The notes under the pieces: model-generated | Database searches by the model: none | What the model was told of the DNA's origin: nothing | What the model saw: the letters and a program-made list of their open reading frames with translations, nothing else | Assembly (NCBI GenBank): GCA_028865335.1 | Contig: JAGWKK010000004.1 | Span: forward strand, 1-36,874 | DNA: 36,874 bases | Direction of reading: 5' to 3' | Origin: Patescibacteria group bacterium | Lineage (GTDB): Bacteria; Patescibacteriota; Minisyncoccia; UBA6257; 02-FULL-45-10c | Part shown: in pieces, positions 21,524-29,107 of the stretch | Position numbering within the stretch: position 1 is the stretch's first letter | Layout: the number at the start of each line of letters is the position of its first letter | Made by a program: the position numbers and the translations under genes

Positions 21524-21534
21524 TTCGCGCGAAT
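21511..21534 (+). repeat. Intergenic repeat, copy 3, overlapping the ArsR stop
   Basis: TTTACTTCTCTA plus the ATTCGCGCGAAT palindrome, identical over 24 nt to copies 1 and 2. The TAGAAT part is not kept. Confidence 0.75.
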
Positions 21535-21554
21535 AGGCGAATAAGGAAAATTTC

Positions 21555-21586
21555 AAAAATCCGTAGACGCAACCGCGGATTTTTTC
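21555..21586 (+). terminator. Terminator before rarA
   Basis: AAAAATCCG pairs with CGGATTTTT over a 12-nt loop, ending in a T-run. Confidence 0.7.
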
Positions 21587-21592
21587 TATACT
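21587..21592 (+). promoter_or_regulatory. -10 box of rarA
   Basis: TATACT, 9 nt before the ATG, directly after the terminator T-run. GGAGG lies between the two, so this gene may be able to use an SD only if transcription starts very early. Confidence 0.5.
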
Positions 21593-21601
21593 GGAGGTAT
21601 T

Positions 21602-22801
21602 ATGGCATCGGGAATCAATCAGCCGCTCGCGGAACGGGTGCGGCCGGAAAAACTTTCGGAGGTGATCGGGCAGGAGCAGGTGACGGGGCCGGGGAAGCTG
21701 CTCGCCGAAATGGTGCGCACGAATTCGCCGGTGAGTCTGATCCTGTGGGGACCGCCGGGGAGCGGGAAGACGACGCTCGCCCGCGTGTTCGCGCATGAAC
21801 TGAAGGCCGAATTCACGGAAATGTCCGCGGTCATGGCTGGTGTCGCCGATATCCGGAAAGTGATCGAACTAGCGCAGATGAACAAGCGGTTCGGAAAGCC
21901 GACGATCGTGTTCATCGATGAGATCCACCGGTTCAACAAAGCCCAGCAGGATTCGTTGCTTCCGCACGTGGAGAGCGGACTGATCACGCTGGTGGGCGCG
22001 ACGACGGAGAACCCGAGCTTCTCGGTGATCTCGCCGCTGCTCAGCCGCAGCCGCGTGGTGGTGCTGAATCAGCTTTCGGATGAAGCGGTGCGGGAGATCG
22101 TCCTGCGCGCGCTGACGAAAATCGGCCGCGGCGAGGATGCGCTGGCGCCTGGTGCGCTGGAATTTCTCGTCCATGCCGCCGGCGGTGATGCGCGTGTGGC
22201 GCTGGGGACGCTGGATGTGGCGATGCTGTTTTCGGATGGAGGACCACTGACGGAAACCGAACTGGAAACGGCACTGGGACGGAAAGTCGGCCGGCATGAC
22301 CGGAAAGGCGAGAGCCACTACAACCTCGCGAGCGCGTTCATCAAATCCCTCCGCGGAAGCGACGAGAGCGCCGCTCTCTATTATCTCGCGCGGTTCCTGA
22401 AGATGGGTGAGGATCCGCTTTTTATCGCGCGCCGGATGGTGATCTTCGCGTCGGAAGATATCGGACTCGCGGACAAGTACGCGACCCTGCTTGCCGAGAG
22501 CGTCTTGGAGGAAACCAAGAACGTCGGCATGCCGGAGTGCCAGTACGCGCTGTTCCACGCGGCGCTGTATCTCGTGCGCGCGAAAAAAGACCGCACGGTT
22601 GCTGATGCGATGTCCTCGGCGCTGAAGAAAGCCGAAGAAACGCCGGATCTGCAGGTGCCGCTCCATATCCGGAACGCGGTGACCGACCTCATGAAAGAGC
22701 TTGAATACGGCAAGGGATATAAATGGAAGGCGGGATTCAAGCACGAAAAAGGTTTTTTGCCGGAGGAGATCGAGGATTGGAAAGTTTTGGATGAAGAATA
22801 G
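21602..22801 (+). CDS. rarA: Replication-associated recombination protein RarA (MgsA/WRNIP1)
   Basis: A 399-aa AAA+ ATPase. The N-terminus has PLAERVRPEKLSEVIGQEQVTG; Walker A GPPGSGKT is at 50-57, Walker B VFIDEIHRFNKAQQD near 102-116, sensor GATTENPSFSV near 135-145 and the C-terminal clamp-loader-like part contains KSLRGSDESAALYYLARFLKMGEDP, then a final YKWKAGFKHEKGFLPEEI. Full length for the family. It acts at stalled replication forks, often together with SSB and RecA. Typical housekeeping gene that marks the return to core chromosome. Confidence 0.95.
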   Translation: MASGINQPLAERVRPEKLSEVIGQEQVTGPGKLLAEMVRTNSPVSLILWGPPGSGKTTLARVFAHELKAEFTEMSAVMAGVADIRKVIELAQMNKRFGKPTIVFIDEIHRFNKAQQDSLLPHVESGLITLVGATTENPSFSVISPLLSRSRVVVLNQLSDEAVREIVLRALTKIGRGEDALAPGALEFLVHAAGGDARVALGTLDVAMLFSDGGPLTETELETALGRKVGRHDRKGESHYNLASAFIKSLRGSDESAALYYLARFLKMGEDPLFIARRMVIFASEDIGLADKYATLLAESVLEETKNVGMPECQYALFHAALYLVRAKKDRTVADAMSSALKKAEETPDLQVPLHIRNAVTDLMKELEYGKGYKWKAGFKHEKGFLPEEIEDWKVLDEE

Positions 22802-22814
22802 TCCGTAAATAAAA

Positions 22815-22843
22815 TTGACATTTATTTTTGCGTCTGATACACT
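22815..22843 (+). promoter_or_regulatory. Classical promoter of the 204-aa secreted protein gene
   Basis: Full consensus TTGACA (22815-22820), 17 nt, TACACT (22838-22843). A leader of about 33 nt with a strong purine SD (GGAGAGGGAG) follows, unlike the leaderless neighbours. Confidence 0.75.
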
Positions 22844-22882
22844 GCTCATTGGCACTTAAAACTGTAACCAAAGGAGAGGGAG

Positions 22883-23497
22883 ATGCATAAGCTGCTGGCA
22901 CTCGTCATGTTTTTCGGGTCTTGTCATTTTGCCCTGGCCACGGAGGGCGCCAACGCTTCAAGTCATACCGCAACTTCACTCAGATGCTCAGCGTATTATA
23001 TGGAACCTGGGCGTGCGGGCGAGTGGATATTGCTACAGCCATCGAATTATTACCCCAATGATAACGGGGTTCCGATACATGATCGAGGCTACTGGTCCAT
23101 CGCGATGGATTTTGGCAACATCATGAGAGCGCACCTACATAACCAGGAAGACTACGAAAGAGTGGGGAGGTTGGTGCCGAAGCTAATTGAATTGAAGAGC
23201 AACCCCCTCTACAGCAGAACTCATCCAATCTTCGACACGTCGGTGAATGTCTGGTACCAGAACGGAATTATATCACATATCCAAGTTGCAATCGGATTGG
23301 TGAAAGATAAAAAGAAGTACAGACGCATGAGTATCGAGAAAAGAGTTTCTTCATTCCGGGGATCTGGTCAATGCCATAAATGGCTTGTCACCACGACCGC
23401 GAAGGCGTTGAAGGATAATCAGTTCAGATTGGAAATCCCGAATGGCGATGAAAGCGACGGTGTGCTAGACGCAAAGCTGGAGTGCATACTGGAGTAA
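22883..23497 (+). CDS. Secreted protein of unknown function
   Basis: A 204-aa protein with a signal peptide of about 20 residues (MHKLLALVMFFGSCHFALA, cut after ALA). The mature part has Cys near 34, 167 and 201, and aromatic stretches such as RGYWSIAMDFGN and VNVWYQNGIISHIQ that suggest a beta-rich fold. No family was recognised. Codon use, lower G+C, a textbook -35/-10 and a strong SD all differ from its neighbours, so recent transfer from a proteobacterium-like source is plausible. Followed by its own terminator. Confidence 0.75.
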   Translation: MHKLLALVMFFGSCHFALATEGANASSHTATSLRCSAYYMEPGRAGEWILLQPSNYYPNDNGVPIHDRGYWSIAMDFGNIMRAHLHNQEDYERVGRLVPKLIELKSNPLYSRTHPIFDTSVNVWYQNGIISHIQVAIGLVKDKKKYRRMSIEKRVSSFRGSGQCHKWLVTTTAKALKDNQFRLEIPNGDESDGVLDAKLECILE

Positions 23498-23502
23498 GAA
23501 TT

Positions 23503-23526
23503 AAAGGTCGAAACCCGGCCTTTTTT
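23503..23526 (+). terminator. Terminator after the secreted protein gene
   Basis: AAAGGTC pairs with GGCCTTT (one wobble) around a short loop, then a T-run to 23526. Confidence 0.7.
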
Positions 23527-23535
23527 GTTGCGCGA

Positions 23536-23544
23536 TGTTAGAAT
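23536..23544 (+). promoter_or_regulatory. Extended -10 promoter of the DUF3175 gene
   Basis: TGT followed by TAGAAT at 23539-23544, 8 nt before ATG 23553. Confidence 0.55.
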
Positions 23545-23552
23545 GGAGTCAT

Positions 23553-23834
23553 ATGGCGAGAGAACAGAAAAAGTGGTCGGGGAGGGCGACGCGGGAAAGC
23601 AATGCGCTCGATCTGGATCGCGGCGTGTTCACCTGGTCCGATCCGAAGAGGATTGCATGGTCATTGAAGCGTTCCGCGGAGAAAAGCACGCGCCGCAAAG
23701 GATCGCCGCTCCAGTCCGCGATGTCCATGCTGAATTTCTATATCAACCGCGCGGGAAAGAATCTGAGCAGGAAGCAGTTGGCGGTTCTGGAGCACGCGAA
23801 GGGCGAGCTGCACAAACTATTCCCGAAGTCGTAA
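23553..23834 (+). CDS. DUF3175 family protein
   Basis: A 93-aa basic protein: KKWSGRATRESNALDLDRGVFTWSDPKRIAWSLKRSAEKSTRRKG followed by SAMSMLNFYINRAGKNLSRKQLAVLEHAKGELHKLF. This is the DUF3175 pattern across its whole length. Function of the family is unknown. ATG 23553 is preferred over an upstream ATG at 23535 because the -10 box lies between them. Confidence 0.85.
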   Translation: MAREQKKWSGRATRESNALDLDRGVFTWSDPKRIAWSLKRSAEKSTRRKGSPLQSAMSMLNFYINRAGKNLSRKQLAVLEHAKGELHKLFPKS

Positions 23835-23835
23835 G

Positions 23836-23844
23836 TGGTATACT
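23836..23844 (+). promoter_or_regulatory. Extended -10 promoter of the 79-aa gene
   Basis: TGG followed by TATACT at 23839-23844, 8 nt before the ATG. Confidence 0.65.
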
Positions 23845-23852
23845 GAATATAT

Positions 23853-24092
23853 ATGAAGCTTACTATATATATCATTATCGCAGTTGTTGTGTGCGCGCTC
23901 GTGGGCGGCGCATATTGGCTGTGGGCGCGGGGCACTGCGCCGACGCAGGATCAACAGACCGTGCAGGCGATCACCCAAGCGCCGTCGCTTCCGTCAGTTG
24001 TCACGCCGCAAAATCCGGTGACGCAGAGTTTGCCGAACACGAACCCGGTCTCGCAGACCAATCCATTCACGTATAATCCGTTCAATCAATGA
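23853..24092 (+). CDS. Small membrane-anchored Pro/Gln/Asn-rich protein
   Basis: A 79-aa protein. Residues 4-25 form one membrane segment (TIYIIIAVVVCALVGGAYWLW). The rest is an extracytoplasmic low-complexity tail of Thr, Gln, Pro and Asn ending NPFTYNPFNQ. The stop overlaps the start of the Cys-repeat protein by 4 nt, so the two are translationally coupled and probably act in the same envelope structure. No family recognised. Confidence 0.7.
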   Translation: MKLTIYIIIAVVVCALVGGAYWLWARGTAPTQDQQTVQAITQAPSLPSVVTPQNPVTQSLPNTNPVSQTNPFTYNPFNQ

Positions 24093-26194
24093 GCACGGCA
24101 CTGCGTTTCAGCATAGCGGCATCGGCTGCGATCCTTATCGCCGCGTTTTCGTTGACGATTTTTGCGCGCGCGCATGCGGCATCCAACGCGGCGACCATTT
24201 CATATCCGATCGCCGAGCTCGGCAGCTGCGCCAGCGCCGCCGATTGCAAGACCTATTGCGACGATCCGAGCCACGCATCGGCGTGCTTGACGTTCGCGCA
24301 GGCGCACGGCCTGGTTTCTTCCGCCGATGCGCAGCGGGTTCAGGCGATGCAGGATGTCACGAACGGTCCCGGCGGATGCAATTCGCTCGCTTCATGCCAG
24401 ACCTATTGCAACGATATCACGCATATCAACGAATGCGTTTCATATGCTGAACAGCATAACCTGATGAGCGCTTCGCAGCTTGATCAGGCGAAAAAAGTCC
24501 AGCAGGCGGTTCAGAATAATGTGAAGTTCCCGGGCGGATGCACCACTAAGGATCAATGCCAGACCTATTGCAACGATCCGAGCCATGCAAGCGAATGTCT
24601 GGCGTTTGCCCAGTCGACGGGCATTGTCAGCAGCGATCAGGCGCAGCAGGCGGCGAAGATCATGCCGTACATCCGGAGCGGCCAGGCGCCGGGCGGTTGC
24701 GCATCGCCGGAAGCGTGCCAGGCCTATTGCAGTGATCAGAGCCACGTCGATGAGTGCGCGGCATTCGCGCAGAAGGCGGGCCTTGCGACACCGGATCAGA
24801 TTGCGGCATTCAAGAAAACCGGCGGCGTCGGTCCCGGCGGATGCGTGGGGAGCGCGTGCCAGGCGTATTGCCAGCAACCTGAAAATCAGCAGACCTGTTT
24901 TGAATTCGCGCAGCAGAACGGATTGATTTCACCGCAACAGATCCAGCAGATGCAGCAAGGCCAGCAGCGGATGAAGCAGGCGCTGGAGAATTCCACCGGG
25001 GATCTGAAGACGTGTCTGACCGCTGCCGTGGGCGGCGCCGATGCGGTGCAGCAGATCGAAACCGGATCCTCTCCTTTCTTCGGCGGTCCCGAGGTCGGGA
25101 ATAAAGTAGGCGCGTGCATGCAGCAGTATCCGCCGACACCGCCTCCGCCGCCACAGGGATTCGCTTCCGGAACGCCGAGTCAGATGCCTCCGCCTCCGCC
25201 GAACGGACAATTCAATCCGAATCAAAATCCGGGAAATGGTCCGCAGGGACAGTTTCCGCCGCAAGGTTTTGCTTCAGGAACACCGCCTCAGATGCCTCCG
25301 CCGAGCGGACAATTCAATATGAATCAGAATCTTAATCAGCCGCCGTCAGGCCAGAATCAGGGAAATGTTCAGCAAGGAATGTTTCCGTTGGGCGCGCCTC
25401 AGGGGAATCAGCAGGGATTCGGCACTTTCCAGCAACCGGGACAGCAGAACCAGTTCTTCGGCGGTTTTCAGAACGGAGGACCGATGGGCGGCAATATCAG
25501 CGCTCCGCCTCAGCCGAATGCGCAAAATAATCAGAATCCGCCGCCGCAGGGACAGCAAGGATTCAGCGCTCCGGGAAATCCGCCGCAGGGAATGAACGCC
25601 ACCGGCAAACCGTATCCGCAGAACGGCGCTCCGATGCCTCAGCAAAACGGAACGATGATGCCGCCGCCCCCAAATATGCAGAGCGGACAATTCAATCCGG
25701 CTCAGATTCCGAATCAGCCGCCACAAGGGCAGGGCCAATTCCCGCCGACCGGTCAGAATGGCGCTCCGCAGGGAATGTTGCCGGGTATCCAGCCGAAATT
25801 TCCCGATATGCAGAGTCAGTTCCAAAACCAGCTTCAGCAGAATCCGGTAGATGCGTTGCGCCAGATCGGCCAGCCGAATCAACCTGATAATGGAACCGGA
25901 ACTCCTCCGCCGCCACCGCCTCCGCCATACCAAAACCAGGCAAGCGGCGCGCAGGGCATGCCTCCGCCCGGTGGGCCGCAAGGGGGTCAGCAAGGATCCG
26001 GTGCTTTTCCTCCGCCGATGCCTCCGCAAAACGGAACGATGATGGTACCTCCGCAAAATATGCAGAACGGCGCGCCACCACCTCCGCAAACCGGAACTGT
26101 AATGCCTCCGCCGAGTGGAAGTGCGACGTCACCACCTCCGCCGCCATCAAGTCCCGCGCCTGCGCCGGCTCCTTCTCCTGCCCCTACAAATTAG
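24089..26194 (+). CDS. Exported Cys-repeat protein with long Pro/Gln/Asn-rich tail
   Basis: A 701-aa protein with a signal peptide or anchor (residues 1-31). Five tandem repeats of about 50 residues carry the pattern C-x5-C-x3-C-x8-C: Cys 47/53/57/66, 97/103/107/116, 151/157/161/170, 204/210/214/223, and 252/257/261/270 (first gap one residue shorter). Each contains C-Q-x-Y-C-N-D-x-x-H-x-x-E-C and ends FA...GL. Two more Cys lie at 309 and 343. From about 347 the protein is Pro/Gln/Gly/Asn low complexity with many PPPPP runs and repeated GQFNPNQ, FASGTP and NGTMMPPP blocks. It is likely disulfide-bonded on the cell surface with an extended stalk; function unknown. Coupled to the 79-aa gene. 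Confidence 0.85.
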   Translation: MSTALRFSIAASAAILIAAFSLTIFARAHAASNAATISYPIAELGSCASAADCKTYCDDPSHASACLTFAQAHGLVSSADAQRVQAMQDVTNGPGGCNSLASCQTYCNDITHINECVSYAEQHNLMSASQLDQAKKVQQAVQNNVKFPGGCTTKDQCQTYCNDPSHASECLAFAQSTGIVSSDQAQQAAKIMPYIRSGQAPGGCASPEACQAYCSDQSHVDECAAFAQKAGLATPDQIAAFKKTGGVGPGGCVGSACQAYCQQPENQQTCFEFAQQNGLISPQQIQQMQQGQQRMKQALENSTGDLKTCLTAAVGGADAVQQIETGSSPFFGGPEVGNKVGACMQQYPPTPPPPPQGFASGTPSQMPPPPPNGQFNPNQNPGNGPQGQFPPQGFASGTPPQMPPPSGQFNMNQNLNQPPSGQNQGNVQQGMFPLGAPQGNQQGFGTFQQPGQQNQFFGGFQNGGPMGGNISAPPQPNAQNNQNPPPQGQQGFSAPGNPPQGMNATGKPYPQNGAPMPQQNGTMMPPPPNMQSGQFNPAQIPNQPPQGQGQFPPTGQNGAPQGMLPGIQPKFPDMQSQFQNQLQQNPVDALRQIGQPNQPDNGTGTPPPPPPPPYQNQASGAQGMPPPGGPQGGQQGSGAFPPPMPPQNGTMMVPPQNMQNGAPPPPQTGTVMPPPSGSATSPPPPPSSPAPAPAPSPAPTN

Positions 26195-26195
26195 C

Positions 26196-26201
26196 TATAC
26201 T
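26196..26201 (+). promoter_or_regulatory. -10 box of the CxxC membrane protein gene
   Basis: TATACT directly after the preceding stop codon, 39 nt before the ATG. Confidence 0.45.
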
Positions 26202-26240
26202 GATATTCAAAGGTCGTTTTAGAGAACGAATGTAACTTAT

Positions 26241-26537
26241 ATGGAAGAAAATAAAAAAGAAGGCATGTGCGAATCGTGCCATGAGCATATGTGCATGCGC
26301 TGCTGGTGGGGGAAATCCCGCCTCGGCCGCTGGATCGTCGCGTTGCTGCTGCTCGCGTTCGTATTCTGGTGCGGCGTGAAGATCGGCGAACTGAAATCGC
26401 GGTTTGAAACCCAGTGGGGTTATGGCTACGGCTCGAATGCTCCGGTCATGATGCGCACCTGGTCGTCAAACGGTACCGCGCCGGGCTGGAACATGATGTG
26501 GGGCTGGGATCAGTCCGCCAGTTCCTCGTCTCAGTAG
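26241..26537 (+). CDS. Small membrane protein with N-terminal double CxxC motif
   Basis: A 98-aa protein. The cytoplasmic head has MCESCHEHMCMRCWW, giving two CxxC pairs (C9/C12 and C18/C21) with an intervening His, probably a small zinc site. One membrane helix spans about 30-46, and the outer tail is rich in Gly, Trp, Met, Tyr and Ser (WGYGYGSNAP, WNMMWGWD). No family was recognised. Own promoter upstream and a strong terminator downstream make it a single-gene unit. Confidence 0.75.
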   Translation: MEENKKEGMCESCHEHMCMRCWWGKSRLGRWIVALLLLAFVFWCGVKIGELKSRFETQWGYGYGSNAPVMMRTWSSNGTAPGWNMMWGWDQSASSSSQ

Positions 26538-26546
26538 GTTTTCCTG

Positions 26547-26578
26547 AAAACACTCCGCGCATGCGGAGTGTTTTTATT
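26547..26578. terminator. Bidirectional terminator
   Basis: AAAACACTCCGC pairs exactly with GCGGAGTGTTTT over a GCAT loop. It separates two convergent genes. Confidence 0.88.
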
Positions 26579-26613
26579 TCGGGAAAGAAAAGCACCGCAT
26601 ATGAAGCGGTGCG

Positions 26614-27288
26614 CTATCGGTCGTGCCTGGTGATGGAGACCCAGACATCTTCATCCCGGGCGGTCATGGAGACGAAATGGAGGTATTCCATGCCTTGCGC
26701 CATGAGCGAATTTTCTCCGAAAATGCGGATGGCATAGCCGCGCTCTTCGTAGTAGCTGATGACCAGCGAGACGACGTCGGAGAGCCGCAGCGGCGTCGGA
26801 GTGAGAATCCGGAAATCTTCATAATACTGGTTTGCGTACGCGGAGGTTGCGGCGAGGTATCCGCCGATGCAGCTCCCGGCGGATGCGCAGGAGCGCGGTT
26901 CGCTGGCGAGCTTGAGATGAGAGCTCAGGTACTTTTCCAGCGAATCAGGGATCTCATCGATCAGAGTTCTGAGGTATCGGGAAGCGGAAGCGGTTTCTTC
27001 GGGCGTAAGCTTTTCGAAAAGGATTGCGGCGGCAACAGCTTTTTCCAGCGTTGGAAAGGAAACGAGAATCTCCTTTTCCGTGCGCTCGATCTGTCCTTTC
27101 TTGCCGTCCAGCGCCTCTTCCAGCGAGGCGATCGCATAAAATGCCGTTGATTTGAGGTAGTGTTCGTCTTTCGGGCTGACGGAAATGAGCGAGAGAAGCG
27201 TGTTGGCGATCGCCCGCTGGTCTTTCGGCCGTTCGGCGATGTTCTGCTCGATCAGGGAGATCGCTTTTTGAAGCAGGCCGGAATTCAT
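26614..27288 (-). CDS. Uncharacterised 224-aa protein
   Basis: The only + / - conflict of the right half: this minus frame is preferred over overlapping + frames because it begins with a plausible extended -10 upstream, ends before a shared terminator, and has balanced composition. The protein is helical at the N-terminus (LLQKAISLIEQNIAERPKDQRAIANTLLSLISV, TPR-like in feel), while the C-terminus (FRILTPTPLRLSDVVSLVISYYEERGYAIRIFGENS) looks alpha/beta. No signal peptide or known motif. Divergent from the first PAS gene, so the two may share control. Confidence 0.68.
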   Translation of the reverse strand: MNSGLLQKAISLIEQNIAERPKDQRAIANTLLSLISVSPKDEHYLKSTAFYAIASLEEALDGKKGQIERTEKEILVSFPTLEKAVAAAILFEKLTPEETASASRYLRTLIDEIPDSLEKYLSSHLKLASEPRSCASAGSCIGGYLAATSAYANQYYEDFRILTPTPLRLSDVVSLVISYYEERGYAIRIFGENSLMAQGMEYLHFVSMTARDEDVWVSITRHDR

Positions 27289-27321
27289 GGCGCCTCGGTT
27301 GCTTTCAATGAGCTTATCCGT

Positions 27322-27330
27322 ATGATAGCA
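27322..27330 (-). promoter_or_regulatory. Extended -10 promoter of the 224-aa gene
   Basis: On the minus strand, TGC followed by TATCAT, 33 nt before the ATG at 27288. Confidence 0.5.
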
Positions 27331-27341
27331 CAGAAATCATG

Positions 27342-27350
27342 TGATATAAT
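27342..27350 (+). promoter_or_regulatory. Extended -10 promoter of the first PAS gene
   Basis: TGA followed by consensus TATAAT at 27345-27350, 6 nt before the ATG. It is back to back with the minus-strand promoter. Confidence 0.7.
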
Positions 27351-27356
27351 AAAAAA

Positions 27357-27890
27357 ATGACGGATTTACGCACAACGGAAGAGCTTGCAAAGCAAATGGA
27401 CCAGGTCGGCCGGAGCTTCGATCTGATCGGCGACCATGTAGTGGTTACCGATCCCGAGGGCGCGATCGTGTATGCGAACGAAAGCGTGGTGCGGGGAACG
27501 GGCTTTACGCTTGAAGAAATTCTCGGAAGTAATCCCGGCAAGGTTTGGGGCGGGCATATGCCGAAAGAATTCTATCAGCGGATGTGGCATACCATCAAAG
27601 ACGAGAAGGATTCCTTTGTCGGCGAGGTGCATAATATCAAAAAAGACGGCACGGAATACTGGCAGGAACTGCGGATATATCCGGTGCTGGATGCGCAGAG
27701 GAATGTCGTATTCTATATCGGGCTTGAGCCGGACATCACCGCTCGCAAACAGGAAGAGTTGCGGCTCAAAGAGCGGTGTGCGGCGTTTGAACGGTTGAAT
27801 GCGGTGATGGTGAATCGGGAGCTGGTGATCATCGCTTTGCGGAAAGAAGTTGCGGATCTTCGCGATGAAGTGGCGAAATGCAAAAAGTAA
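27357..27890 (+). CDS. PAS-domain protein without output domain (1 PAS)
   Basis: A 177-aa protein. One PAS/PAC unit spans about 20-130: FDLIGDHVVVTDPEGAIVYANESVVRGTGFTLEEILG, then KKDGTEYWQELRIYPVLD and FYIGLEPDITARK. The remaining 45 residues are a coiled coil, FERLNAVMVNRELVIIALRKEVADLRDE, a module shared with the two other PAS proteins below. There is no kinase, GGDEF, HTH or other output. PAS domains sense ligands, redox state or light, or mediate contacts. It is probably a sensing or scaffold subunit that acts through the coiled coil. Confidence 0.87.
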   Translation: MTDLRTTEELAKQMDQVGRSFDLIGDHVVVTDPEGAIVYANESVVRGTGFTLEEILGSNPGKVWGGHMPKEFYQRMWHTIKDEKDSFVGEVHNIKKDGTEYWQELRIYPVLDAQRNVVFYIGLEPDITARKQEELRLKERCAAFERLNAVMVNRELVIIALRKEVADLRDEVAKCKK

Positions 27891-27902
27891 ACATGGTTAC
27901 GC

Positions 27903-28844
27903 ATGAATGAATCCTATTACGCACAAAAGGAATTTGCGGAAAAGCACCCGAGTTTTGTTTCGCAGATCATGGGGTCGCTGCCGATCTGTCTGAAGATTTT
28001 CGATAAGGATTTCAATCTCGTCTATATCAACGCCGGCGGCATGCGCGAGCATCTGCTGACACCCGAAATGGATCTTTCAAAATTCAATTATCTTTCCACG
28101 ATCGTGGAACGCGACCGGGAGAAGGTGCGTGCAACGGCAAAGCAGGCGTTCGGCGGCGAGACCGTCTTCACCGAATTCGAACACATCCCCGGCAAGTCGC
28201 GGCAGGAGTGGTGTTTCAGCGTTCTGGCGCCGGTGCTTCGGTCAGGGAGTGACGTGGAATATATTTCCATGACCTCGCTGGACTTCACGACGTATGCGCA
28301 GGCTGAACGGATTCTGGAGCGCGAACGGCGGATGTTCAAACTGCTGCTGGACGCGAACCCGCTCTGCATCAAATGGTTTGACGGGGGACGGAAACTGATT
28401 TCGGTGAACCGCGCCGGCCGCGAAGAACATCATTTGGAAGACATGACCGAAGACGAAGTCAGAAACTGGAATTATATGGAATGCATCGAGCCGGAATACC
28501 GCAAGACCATCGATGAGAAGATCGATGCGGCGCTCAAGGGGCAGGCGTCCGGGCCGTTTCTGATCAAGCATGTTCCGGGAACGTCGACGGGAACCTGGTG
28601 CCGCTCCAATATCATTCCGGTGAATGACGAAGAGGGGAATGTCGAGCTGGTTCTGTTCACTTCGCAGGATGTCACCGAAGAAAGAGAGGCGGCGCGGGTT
28701 AAGGCGGGGCAGATGAAGGAGTTGGAAGATCTCAACAAGGTCATGATCGGGAGAGAGGTCCGGATGGCCGAGCTCAAAAAAGAAAACGAACTGCTCCGGC
28801 AGAAACTCGCGGTTTTGGAGGCGAAAAAAGCAAGTAGGCTCTAA
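27903..28844 (+). CDS. PAS-domain protein without output domain (2 PAS)
   Basis: A 313-aa protein, 12 nt after the previous PAS gene and probably cotranscribed. Two PAS units: about 15-130 (LPICLKIFDKDFNLVYINAGGMREHL to YISMTSLDFTTYAQ) and about 138-262 (LLDANPLCIKWFDGGRKLISVNRAGREEHHLEDM to VLFTSQDVTEEREA). The C-terminus is LEDLNKVMIGREVRMAELKKENELLRQKL, the same coiled-coil module as its neighbours. No enzymatic output. The heptanucleotide repeat starts at its stop codon. Confidence 0.87.
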   Translation: MNESYYAQKEFAEKHPSFVSQIMGSLPICLKIFDKDFNLVYINAGGMREHLLTPEMDLSKFNYLSTIVERDREKVRATAKQAFGGETVFTEFEHIPGKSRQEWCFSVLAPVLRSGSDVEYISMTSLDFTTYAQAERILERERRMFKLLLDANPLCIKWFDGGRKLISVNRAGREEHHLEDMTEDEVRNWNYMECIEPEYRKTIDEKIDAALKGQASGPFLIKHVPGTSTGTWCRSNIIPVNDEEGNVELVLFTSQDVTEEREAARVKAGQMKELEDLNKVMIGREVRMAELKKENELLRQKLAVLEAKKASRL

Positions 28845-28950
28845 AGTCGAAGGTCCATAAGGTCGAAGGTCCCTGGAGCAAAAATCCATGAGGCCAATTT
28901 CTAATGCCTAATTACTGATACCTGACGACTCGGGACTCGGGACTTGCGAC
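28843..28950. repeat. Degenerate heptanucleotide repeat, locus 3
   Basis: AAAGTCG, AAGGTCC and a second AAGGTCC open the locus. From 28901 seven units of 7 nt follow in perfect phase: CTAATGC, CTAATTA, CTGATAC, CTGACGA, CTCGGGA twice and CTTGCGA. Same two-sense layout as locus 1. Confidence 0.75.
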
Positions 28951-29100
28951 GTTGAGGGCACTTGACCCCGCACTGAGCCGAGCGCAGCGCTTTTCACGGC
29001 GTCAGCGCGCCAGATATATAAGGTTTTCGCAGATCAGGACTGTTTCTTTGCGGTTATGACTCCAAGAAAAGCGGGAAGGCGTCGCAGCGCTCGATCTAGT
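28951..29100. other. Intergenic DNA with no gene
   Basis: No supportable gene. It holds GC-rich words that partly mirror each other (GCAGCGCTTTTC near 28985 and GAAAAGCG near 29067, with CAGCGCTCGA near 29085), which could fold into a loose hairpin. Confidence 0.35.
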
Positions 29101-29107
29101 GACGGGG

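Noticed and set aside
26623-27150. 175-aa + strand frame opposite the 224-aa gene
   Set aside because: Its product is Gly/Gly-Arg-rich shadow sequence, it has no promoter, and the terminator layout favours the minus-strand gene.
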